Positions 7,713 through 14,110 of a DNA stretch of 29,994 bases are shown here, piece after piece. The notes under the pieces are model-generated. The model ran no database searches. It was not told where the DNA came from and saw nothing but the letters and a program-made list of their open reading frames with translations. A program made the translations under genes and the position numbers. The DNA lies in contig CACYEW010000214.1 in the NCBI GenBank assembly GCA_902773455.1, positions 1 through 29,994 of the forward strand, read 5' to 3'. This stretch comes from an uncultured Ruminococcus sp. (GTDB taxonomy: Bacteria > Bacillota > Clostridia > Oscillospirales > CAG-272). Positions within the stretch are counted from its first letter, which is position 1. Every line of letters starts with the position of its first letter.

Positions 7713-8513
7713 TCAAAGAATGAAATGTATCATACGAAGAACTTCGGTGTACGAATCGGATTCGAAAAGAAGCGTCTTGCCGTCAAGACGTACCACGCCG
7801 GGATAAAGGCTGTTTCTGTTCGCCGTGTTTATATCTCTGTAAGAGATTTCGACCGCGAAATGCTTCGGCAGTTTGATTTTGCAGGTCTTTCTGAAATCGG
7901 AAGACAACGCGTCCTCCATGCCGCGGCGTATGTTTCTGCACGCTGTTTCGGGATGCTCGGATATACACGCTCCGCCGAAACCGCGCTTTGTCGGTACCGC
8001 GGTGATGCCCGGTATCATTTCCTTAGCCGATTCGCACAACGCCTCGTCGCCCGAAATGAATATGACCGGTACGCCGTACATCGCGGCGGTGTATGCGTTT
8101 ATAACGAATTCCGATGCGTATTTGCCGTTGATCTTTACGTAATGGGCCGCCGTCGTCATCGTGTGAGAAAGCGAGTTGCCCTCGCTCATCGCCGCCGAAT
8201 GGTAGCCGGTGAAAGCCGCCGCGTCGAATTTATCGGTATCGATACCGCTCATCATACAGTTGAGATCGCCCGCCCAGCCGCGTATCAGCTTCGCCGAAGG
8301 ATGCAGCTTGTCCGGCAGGATGTTTTTCGCGCTGTCGTGCGCGTCTTTGACGAGTATCTCCCAGCCGAGTCTGTCGGCGGCGGCGCACGCCGCGCTGACC
8401 TCTGCCGTCATTTGTTCTGCAAAATACGCGTATCTGCTGTGACCGTATTCGGTCTCTTCCCAACACGTGATCCCGCACGTGCCTTCAATATCGGCGGAAA
8501 TGAATAATTTCAT
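7713..8513 (-). CDS. M55 family D-aminopeptidase (DppA-like)
   Basis: The 266-residue protein matches the M55 zinc peptidase family, whose type member Bacillus DppA hydrolyses D-Ala-D-Ala and similar D-amino peptides. Expected metal ligands are in place: Asp8 and Glu10 in ISADIEG, His59 in KDAHDS, His105 in TGYHSAAM, and Glu135 in ASEFVINA. A conserved LSHT (His117) follows. There is no signal peptide, so it acts in the cytosol. The start at 8511-8513 (MKLFISADIEG, as in the family) has AGGAG upstream; an in-frame ATG at 8555 lies beyond that site and inside the promoter. It is the first gene of a three-gene run and is driven by the strong promoter at 8544-8572. No dpp-type permease genes accompany it, unlike the Bacillus locus. 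The natural substrate is unknown but peptidoglycan-derived D-peptides are the obvious candidate. Confidence 0.92.
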   Translation of the reverse strand: MKLFISADIEGTCGITCWEETEYGHSRYAYFAEQMTAEVSAACAAADRLGWEILVKDAHDSAKNILPDKLHPSAKLIRGWAGDLNCMMSGIDTDKFDAAAFTGYHSAAMSEGNSLSHTMTTAAHYVKINGKYASEFVINAYTAAMYGVPVIFISGDEALCESAKEMIPGITAVPTKRGFGGACISEHPETACRNIRRGMEDALSSDFRKTCKIKLPKHFAVEISYRDINTANRNSLYPGVVRLDGKTLLFESDSYTEVLRMIHFIL

Positions 8514-8543
8514 GGTTTTTGTCTCCTGAGCATATTTTTTTAT

Positions 8544-8572
8544 ATTATAGTACAAAAAATATATATTGTCAA
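8544..8572 (-). promoter_or_regulatory. Consensus sigma-A promoter for the M55-DUF4091-membrane run
   Basis: On the minus strand a perfect TTGACA (8567-8572) and a perfect TATAAT (8544-8549) are separated by 17 bp of AT-rich sequence. The -10 lies about 30 bp from the M55 start codon. No obvious operator overlaps it. Confidence 0.88.
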
Positions 8573-8619
8573 TAAAAAATCGAAAAATACCGCCTTACAA
8601 TTATTTTTTTGAAAATCTC

Positions 8620-8648
8620 TTGAAATCCGCAAAAAATTATGGTATGAT
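8620..8648 (+). promoter_or_regulatory. Sigma-A promoter for the GH99-like lipoprotein-rimM-trmD run
   Basis: TTGAAA (8620-8625) and TATGAT (8643-8648) are separated by 17 bp. The start codon follows 35 bp later, with GGAG at 8673-8676. It is divergent from the promoter at 8544-8572, with about 47 bp between their -35 boxes. Confidence 0.82.
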
Positions 8649-8683
8649 ATATCAGTAAAATTGTTTTTATCCGGAGTACCGAT

Positions 8684-9811
8684 ATGAAAAAAGCGCTTTG
8701 CGTCACGATACTTATTTGCGCCGTCCTGCTTTCCGCCTGCGGCGCGCAGACGGACGCGGCAACAACTGCGCAGGCCGATCCGGCAACGACGGCGCAGACC
8801 GAAACCGAAGCGCCGACCGATAAAGCGACCGAAACGGAGGCGGTAACGGAACTTCCGCCCGAAGAGACGGAGCCTACCGATATAGGCATCTGGTACAGCA
8901 CGTGGTACGCCTACACCGAACCCGGATCGGATAACAACAGATACGATACGTGGCACGCCTGGAACATAGATTTCACGCCGCTGTTGCCCGACGGCACGTT
9001 CGGTTATTACGATTCCACCGACGAAAACGTCATACGGTTCCACCTTGAAAAAATGTCGGAAGCGCAGATCGATTTCATCATAATGGATCAGACGAACAAT
9101 ATCGACGTCGACGGCGGCTATATAAACGAGCGTTCGCTCGCGGTGGCAAGATACATCAAAACGTATAACGATTCCGGCGCGCGCCCCGTGCGCTACTGCT
9201 CGGCGATAGGCGGCATCCAGTGGTCGCAGGACGCGAAAACGATTGAAGACGAAGCCGAAAAACTCTGGACGCGCTGCTGCGAGCAGGATTTCGGCGGTGA
9301 TAAATATCATTATTATCTCGACGGCAAACCGCTCCTTATCGTCTACGGCGACGGCGCGGAGCAGAAGTGGGAACAGTACGAAGGCGATAAAACGTACGGC
9401 GATAAATTTACGATAAGATGGGCTGACAATAAAAACACTCCGGGTTATTTCGGCTGGGCTTACAATAAACCCGTATGGAACGGCGAAGTCACCGTCGTGA
9501 TGCCCGGCTGGCACAACCGCGCCGGCCATACGCCGGTCAACCGCAAATACGGCGAGACGTACAAAAAGTTCTGGCAGAAAGTGCTCGACGCCGAATACCG
9601 CCCGCGGATCATTATCATCAATTCGTTCAACGAATATGCGGAGCGCACGGCGGTATTCCCCGCGCAGTCGTCCGACAAAACCGAGACCGGCGACAGATGG
9701 TATAAAGACAGAAGCAAGACCGAAGACCCTTATATGTACTGGGAAATGACGGTCGCGTATATAAAACAGTTCAAAGAAATGAGAAAACCGTTATACGGAG
9801 AACAGGAATAA
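8684..9811 (+). CDS. Lipoprotein with GH99/WbsX-like TIM-barrel domain
   Basis: This 375-residue protein starts with a lipoprotein signal: MKK, a hydrophobic core and the lipobox LSAC with Cys19 as the lipidated residue. A Thr/Glu/Ala-rich linker runs to about residue 66. The rest resembles the GH99-like (WbsX, GH71/GH99 relatives) barrel: GIWYSTWYA near 68-76, a Y-S-D strand near 108-112, DFIIMDQTNN near 130-139, and NSFNEYAER at 313-321, which corresponds to the family motif N-x-[WF]-N-E-[WY]-x-E. It is probably anchored outside the cytoplasmic membrane and acts on a glycan; the substrate cannot be read from sequence. Its stop lies 3 bp before the TTG start of rimM, so it shares the transcript with a tRNA/rRNA maturation pair, an unusual arrangement. 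Confidence 0.8.
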   Translation: MKKALCVTILICAVLLSACGAQTDAATTAQADPATTAQTETEAPTDKATETEAVTELPPEETEPTDIGIWYSTWYAYTEPGSDNNRYDTWHAWNIDFTPLLPDGTFGYYDSTDENVIRFHLEKMSEAQIDFIIMDQTNNIDVDGGYINERSLAVARYIKTYNDSGARPVRYCSAIGGIQWSQDAKTIEDEAEKLWTRCCEQDFGGDKYHYYLDGKPLLIVYGDGAEQKWEQYEGDKTYGDKFTIRWADNKNTPGYFGWAYNKPVWNGEVTVVMPGWHNRAGHTPVNRKYGETYKKFWQKVLDAEYRPRIIIINSFNEYAERTAVFPAQSSDKTETGDRWYKDRSKTEDPYMYWEMTVAYIKQFKEMRKPLYGEQE

Positions 9812-9814
9812 ACG

Positions 9815-10315
9815 TTGAAGAAAAAATATATTGAACAGGGCTTTGTCCGCATGACTCACGGCGTTCGCGGAGAGGTAAAACTCGAATTGTGGTGCGGGGA
9901 TCAGAGTTCGTTTTATAAGATCAAAAAGCTTTATCTCGACGAAAACGGGGAAAAATATCTTACGGTCGCCTCGTCTCACGGCTCGAAAAACACCGCCGTC
10001 GTCAAATTCGAAGGCGTTGACTCGGTCGAAGCCGCCGCGGCGCTGAAGGGCAAAACGGTATACGTCGACCGGGAGGATCTGCATCTGCCGAAAAACAAAA
10101 TACTGATCTGCGATCTGATCGGTCTGCCCGTGCTCGACGCGGAAACCGGTAAAGTCTACGGCACGCTTGAGGATATTCAGGAATATCCCGCCTCGGATAT
10201 CTATTTCGTAAAGACCGATAAAGGCGTCGTCCAGGTGCCGGACGTACCGCAGTTCATAAAAAAGCTGACCGAGGAAGCCGTTTACATAACGCCCGTCGGG
10301 GGAATGTTCGAATGA
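9815..10315 (+). CDS. rimM: 16S rRNA processing/ribosome maturation factor RimM
   Basis: RimM binds the 30S head and helps its maturation. The 166-residue length is typical. The N-terminal beta-barrel shows the conserved MTHGVRGEVKLE stretch, and the C-terminal PRC-barrel half contains DLIGLPVLDAETGKVYG and a motif around ASDIYFV. The start codon is TTG at 9815, supported by CAGGA at 9803-9807 (7 nt spacing) and by the N-terminus reading KKKYIEQGFVRM as in homologues. The stop overlaps trmD in an ATGA arrangement. The usual partners rpsP (upstream) and rplS (downstream) are absent here. Confidence 0.95.
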   Translation: MKKKYIEQGFVRMTHGVRGEVKLELWCGDQSSFYKIKKLYLDENGEKYLTVASSHGSKNTAVVKFEGVDSVEAAAALKGKTVYVDREDLHLPKNKILICDLIGLPVLDAETGKVYGTLEDIQEYPASDIYFVKTDKGVVQVPDVPQFIKKLTEEAVYITPVGGMFE

Positions 10316-11019
10316 ATTTTCACATTATGACGCTTTTCCCGGAGCTTGTCGACACGGTGCTTTCCGAGAGTATAATCGGCAGAGCGCGGCAGTCCGGCGC
10401 GATAAGCGTGAACGTTTACAATATCAGAGATCACGCCAACAACAAGCACAATAAAGTCGACGATACGCCTTACGGCGGAGGTATGGGCATGCTGATGGCG
10501 GCTCCGCCCGTGTGCGCCTGCCACGACGCGATATGCGGAAAGATACCGGAGACGTCGAAAAAGCGCACCGTGTATATGGATCCGAAAGGCAAAGTGCTCG
10601 ACCACGAAACGGCGCTCCGGCTTTCGGAATACGACGATCTGATAATCCTCTGCGGTCACTACGAAGGTATTGACGAGAGGGCTCTCGAGCTCACGGTCGA
10701 CGAGAGGATATCGATAGGCGATTACGTGCTCACCGGGGGCGAGCTCCCGGCGTGCATTCTTACCGACTGCGTTGCAAGGCTCATACCGGGCGTACTCGCC
10801 GACGAAAGCTGTTATCTCGACGAAAGCATAGCTTCCGGTCTGCTCGAATATCCGCAGTATACGAGACCTTACGAATACAGAGGTCTCAAAGTACCCGATA
10901 TACTTCTGTCGGGGCATCACGAAAACATAGCGAAATGGCGCAGAGAAAAGGCGGTCGAGCAGACTGAAAAGTACCGCCCCGATCTGCTCGAAAAACTGAA
11001 AGAAGATAAAAAACCGTAA
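10312..11019 (+). CDS. trmD: tRNA (guanine(37)-N1)-methyltransferase TrmD
   Basis: TrmD methylates G37 in tRNAs that read codons starting with C, or CCN/CGG, using S-adenosylmethionine bound in a trefoil-knot (SPOUT) fold, and prevents +1 frameshifting. The 235-residue protein carries the expected motifs: DDTPYGGGMGML near 50-61, LCGHYEGIDER near 113-123, and the knot motif GDYVLTGGELPA at 136-147 followed by RLIPGVL. Length is normal. The start overlaps the rimM stop by 4 bp. Confidence 0.97.
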   Translation: MNFHIMTLFPELVDTVLSESIIGRARQSGAISVNVYNIRDHANNKHNKVDDTPYGGGMGMLMAAPPVCACHDAICGKIPETSKKRTVYMDPKGKVLDHETALRLSEYDDLIILCGHYEGIDERALELTVDERISIGDYVLTGGELPACILTDCVARLIPGVLADESCYLDESIASGLLEYPQYTRPYEYRGLKVPDILLSGHHENIAKWRREKAVEQTEKYRPDLLEKLKEDKKP

Positions 11020-11032
11020 AGGAGGTGGACCC

Positions 11033-12847
11033 GTGGCGGAAAGCAAAGAGAAGCGCAGAAGCTTCTTTTCACGCGTTTTCGGCAATTACGGCGCAGCTGA
11101 CGCCGCTCTCGGCAAAAGCGGAGCCGCGTCGCTGTGCGAAAAGCTGAACGCGAAAAACGGCGTTTTATCGCGTGTAAGAGATTTTATATGCCGCGTCTTT
11201 ACCGAGAGTAAAATAAAGAACGGCGTACACGCGTTTTTATACAAGCTCCTTTATATAAGGACCCGCGACGTCGGCATATTTCTGATCAGCGCCGGCATAT
11301 ACGCGGCGCTTGAATACGTCGTTATGAGATTCGCCTTTCAGCGCGATATCGGTATGGGAGTCGTCTATTCCGCCGCCGTGCTCACGCTTTTGTCGCTGTT
11401 CTTCTTTTCCGGCAGATCTCTTGCCGATACGCTCAATAAAAGCAGGATACTCTCGTTTGCCGTGTTCGATCTTATCGGAGCCGACAAGAGCAAAATAACG
11501 CCCGGACCTGTCAGGATCGGCAATTCGAGCATAGCCCTGCTTCTCGGTATGACGACCGGACTTCTGGCTTTCATTCTCGATCCCGCCGCGGTGCCGATCG
11601 CGATCGTATCGGTGATACTTCTGACAGTGATCCTCTATCAGCCTGAATCCGGAGCGGTGTTTATCGCGGCGGTGCTTCCTTTCGCCCCGGAAAGAATGAC
11701 GCTCGCGCTGTGCGGCTTTACGTTCGCTTCCTATATGCTGAAAACCGTGAGAAGAAAAAGAATACTCCGCTTTTCGCTCGTGGACGTCTCGGTAATGGTT
11801 CTCGGCGCCGCAACGCTCCTCGGAAGGATCGCTTCGCCCGGCGGCGCGTCGTCAGACGGTTCGCTTTACGCCGTATGTATATCCGCGTATTTCATATGCA
11901 GGAATCTTTTATGCAAAAAGGAATGGCTGAACAGAGCTTTTTCGGCGGCGGCGCTTTCCTGCGCGGTCGTTTCGAGCTTCGGACTTTTCTTCCACCTGTT
12001 CGGATCGCCGGCCCGTCTGTTCGGCTCAAAAAGTCTTTTCGCTGATCTTGCTCAGCCTATGCGGATGTTTTTCGGATCGGCTTCTTCGCTTGCTTCTTAT
12101 CTTCTCATCGCGTCGCCGTTTCTGCTTTATCTTACGCTTTCGGGCGGAAGAAAACGGATCGCGTATTTTACGGCTTACGCGTTTTCTCTCGTTTCGCTCG
12201 TGTTCACTCACGAGGTCTTCGCGGTAACCGCCGCGCTTGCGGCGAATTTCATCGTTCTTATAATGTATAATAAAAAAGCCGCCGCGATAGCGGTGCCGTC
12301 GGTCACGGCGGCGGTCGCCGCGGCGATACTGATACCGCCCTCCGTTTTCGGAACGGTCGCCGACGCGGTGTATTCGAAAAGCGTGTACGATCAGTCCGTT
12401 TGGAGCGGCGTATGGGGCGTAATCAGAAACGAATGGTTCGCCGGCGCCGGCGTAGGTTCGTTCCGTTACGTATATCCGGTCTACGCAAAAGAAGGCTTCG
12501 GTGACGCGGCGAACGCCGGGAGTATGTACCTTCAGATAACCGCGGAGGGCGGACTCATTCTGCTCCTGCTGTTTCTTCTGGCGGCCGTGATCTTCATAAG
12601 CTACTGCGTATCGAATCTTTCGGTAAACGCGGACAAAGATCTTCGCTGCGTTATATACGCTTCGCTCACGGCGGTGTTTTCGATCATGTTTTTCGGGCTT
12701 ACCGACAGTATACTGACGGACAACCGTATCTGCACGTTTCTGTTTTTCTTGATCGGACTCGGAGCCGCCGCGGCGGAGATAGTATCGGAGCGGGCGGAAT
12801 ATGAAAAAATAACGATGACGTACGCGGAGGCTTTCAATGAAAGATAA
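11033..12847 (+). CDS. O-antigen ligase/polymerase-like polytopic membrane protein
   Basis: This 604-residue protein has a basic cytoplasmic N-terminus of about 75 residues and then roughly 11-13 hydrophobic segments. The late region contains EWFAGAGVGSFRYVYPVYA and, about 20 residues on, SMYLQITAEGGLILLLLFL. This is the pattern of the Wzy_C/O-antigen ligase family (G-x-G-x-x-S/N-F, then x-x-Y-L-Q-I-x-x-E-G-G). Members polymerise or ligate lipid-linked surface glycans on the outer face of the membrane. The start codon is GTG at 11033, supported by an ideal GGAGG (11021-11025) at 7 nt, and lies 13 bp after trmD. There is no glycosyltransferase cluster nearby. It probably functions with the two small membrane proteins that follow, because all three overlap or abut. 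Confidence 0.8.
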   Translation: MAESKEKRRSFFSRVFGNYGAADAALGKSGAASLCEKLNAKNGVLSRVRDFICRVFTESKIKNGVHAFLYKLLYIRTRDVGIFLISAGIYAALEYVVMRFAFQRDIGMGVVYSAAVLTLLSLFFFSGRSLADTLNKSRILSFAVFDLIGADKSKITPGPVRIGNSSIALLLGMTTGLLAFILDPAAVPIAIVSVILLTVILYQPESGAVFIAAVLPFAPERMTLALCGFTFASYMLKTVRRKRILRFSLVDVSVMVLGAATLLGRIASPGGASSDGSLYAVCISAYFICRNLLCKKEWLNRAFSAAALSCAVVSSFGLFFHLFGSPARLFGSKSLFADLAQPMRMFFGSASSLASYLLIASPFLLYLTLSGGRKRIAYFTAYAFSLVSLVFTHEVFAVTAALAANFIVLIMYNKKAAAIAVPSVTAAVAAAILIPPSVFGTVADAVYSKSVYDQSVWSGVWGVIRNEWFAGAGVGSFRYVYPVYAKEGFGDAANAGSMYLQITAEGGLILLLLFLLAAVIFISYCVSNLSVNADKDLRCVIYASLTAVFSIMFFGLTDSILTDNRICTFLFFLIGLGAAAAEIVSERAEYEKITMTYAEAFNER

Positions 12848-13223
12848 AAAACGCGGAGCGTTTACGGCGTCAGATATCGCCGTAGCGGTTATAATCGCTG
12901 CCGCAGCGCTGTTTTCGCTCATTCCCGGCGCTTTTGTCGGCAGGACCGAACGCATAGTCTACGAGATCGCAGTCGACGGCCCCGGTCTGGTGACGGCGGG
13001 ACCCGGCGACCGGGTCATCAGTTTAGGCGGCGGCATACTCGGAACGGTGACGGAGGTATCCGACGGCCGTATTACGGTGGAAACCGACGCGGCGTCCGTA
13101 TCCGGCGTATATTATTCCGACGGCGTCGCGGTAAAAAGCGGTGCAAAATACGATTTCGCCATTAACGCATATCATATGAAAGGAACGGTCGAGGGTCCGG
13201 TAACGGTGAAAAATGAAGAATAG
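12837..13223 (+). CDS. Small single-pass membrane protein, DUF4330-like (first of a pair)
   Basis: The 128-residue protein has a short basic N-terminus, one membrane helix at about 15-34, and an extracytoplasmic beta-rich tail. That tail contains GPGLVTAGPGDRVISLGGGILGTVTEV, that is, a 'GD-x-V...G-x-I-G-x-V' pattern that reminds me of DUF4330 proteins. I am not certain of the family. It overlaps the ligase-like gene by 11 bp and is preceded by GGAGG at 12826-12830. It overlaps the next gene, of similar build, by 11 bp too. These overlaps suggest coupled synthesis of a small membrane complex. Confidence 0.72.
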   Translation: MKDKKRGAFTASDIAVAVIIAAAALFSLIPGAFVGRTERIVYEIAVDGPGLVTAGPGDRVISLGGGILGTVTEVSDGRITVETDAASVSGVYYSDGVAVKSGAKYDFAINAYHMKGTVEGPVTVKNEE

Positions 13224-13638
13224 ACGTTTCAACGCTTTCGACGCGATTATGATATGCGTCGCGGTAATATGTCTGCTCGGGATAATCATGCGTTTGACCC
13301 ACTTTAACAGCGGCAGATATCTCGGCGAAGAAGAGTATAAGATCACATTCACCGCGTCCGGTCTTACCGAAAACGAGGTGCGCGGAATAAAAGTCGGCGC
13401 CGCGCTGAAAACGGATAAAGACGCTTATTTCGGCACGCTTGCCGAAGGATACTGGACCGAACCGGAAAACGGCGCCGATACTTTCGCTCTCACCGCGTCC
13501 GCCGTCTGCAGAGGAACTCTGACGGAGACGGGGATACTTACGGGTGGATATCTGTACCTGAAAGGCGATACGGCAGTCGTTGAAAGCGGGGATCTCAAGC
13601 TCACCGTGACGATCGTCGGTTATGAAAAGACAGAGTAA
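13213..13638 (+). CDS. Small single-pass membrane protein, DUF4330-like (second of a pair)
   Basis: The 141-residue protein has the same architecture as the preceding one: NRRFNAFDAIMI, one membrane helix at about 8-27, then an outer domain with EEYKITFTASGLTENEVRGIKVGAALK and, near its end, GDLKLTVTIVGYEK. The 'FNxFDxIMI' opening followed by a membrane helix and a 'GD/VG' strand pattern resembles DUF4330 members. The two proteins look like diverged paralogues, but identity is low by eye. It is the last gene of the run; no convincing terminator follows, only the short hairpin at 13688-13705. Confidence 0.7.
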   Translation: MKNRRFNAFDAIMICVAVICLLGIIMRLTHFNSGRYLGEEEYKITFTASGLTENEVRGIKVGAALKTDKDAYFGTLAEGYWTEPENGADTFALTASAVCRGTLTETGILTGGYLYLKGDTAVVESGDLKLTVTIVGYEKTE

Positions 13639-13687
13639 CGATATAAAATATACATTAAAAATTCTCGATTTCAACAAAGATTTATGC

Positions 13688-13705
13688 AAAATCACCGTTG
13701 ATTTT
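13688..13705. repeat. Inverted repeat overlapping the -35 of the HPr promoter
   Basis: Arms AAAATCA (13688-13694) and TGATTTT (13699-13705) flank CCGT. The right arm covers the -35 box at 13698-13703. It could be an operator or a weak end point for the upstream transcript; the T run is too short for a good terminator. Confidence 0.4.
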
Positions 13706-13726
13706 ATCGAAAAAATTTGATATAAT
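13698..13726 (+). promoter_or_regulatory. Sigma-A promoter for HPr
   Basis: TTGATT (13698-13703) and a perfect TATAAT (13721-13726) are separated by 17 bp. The HPr start is about 50 bp downstream. It lies in the 139-bp gap after the ligase-like operon. Confidence 0.82.
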
Positions 13727-13765
13727 ACCCTAAAAGATCATTATATTTCGATCACTATGGTAATC

Positions 13766-13770
13766 AGGAG
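13766..13770 (+). promoter_or_regulatory. Ribosome binding site that fixes the HPr start
   Basis: AGGAG with a 7-nt spacer to the ATG at 13778. It argues against the in-frame ATG at 13757, which lies upstream of this site. Confidence 0.8.
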
Positions 13771-13777
13771 TAAAGAT

Positions 13778-14041
13778 ATGATAACACGTAACGTAACCGT
13801 AAGAATACCGATAGGTCTTCACGCACGTCCCGCCACGTTTTTCATTCAGAAGGCTAATTCGTACAAGAGCTCGATCTGGGTAGAAAAAGACGAACGCCGC
13901 GTCAACGCAAAAAGCCTTCTCGGCGTGCTCTCGCTGAACATCACGCAGGACACGCAGATAACTCTCATAGCGGACGGCGAAGACGAGATAGAAGCTCTCA
14001 ACGGACTCGAAGAACTGAGCGAATCCGGACTTGCCGAATAA
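13778..14041 (+). CDS. HPr family phosphocarrier protein
   Basis: HPr passes phosphate from Enzyme I to sugar-specific EIIA proteins, and in Firmicutes its Ser46-phosphorylated form is the co-repressor of CcpA. With the start at 13778 the protein has 87 residues, and the numbering lands exactly: His15 in GLHARPA (the phospho-histidine) and Ser46 in NAKSLLGVLSL (the HPr kinase site). The presence of His15 excludes a Crh-type protein. No ptsI or EII gene is in the window, so it may serve mainly in regulation or in a dispersed PTS. It has its own promoter and a following terminator, so it is probably monocistronic. Confidence 0.95.
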   Translation: MITRNVTVRIPIGLHARPATFFIQKANSYKSSIWVEKDERRVNAKSLLGVLSLNITQDTQITLIADGEDEIEALNGLEELSESGLAE

Positions 14042-14052
14042 TTCAGAACATA

Positions 14053-14104
14053 CAGCGGAAAAGCATACCTGCCGGCAGCGACAGGTCTTCTTATCCGCTT
14101 TTTT
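14053..14104 (+). terminator. Rho-independent terminator after HPr
   Basis: AGCGGA (14053-14058) pairs with TCCGCT (14094-14099), and inner CCTG/CAGG arms pair as well. The hairpin is imperfect in the middle and is followed by six T residues (14099-14104). The uvrC start codon comes only 6 nt after the T run. Confidence 0.75.
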
Positions 14105-14110
14105 ATTGAA

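Noticed and set aside
7714..7716. TTG as the start of the DUF4091 gene.
   Set aside because: It overlaps the M55 stop and places the GGAGG ribosome site inside the gene; the ATG at 7698 with 7-nt spacing is better.
10171..10188. Perfect palindrome GGATATTC-AG-GAATATCC.
   Set aside because: It lies inside the rimM coding sequence, where the codons explain it, and has no promoter or repeat copies nearby.
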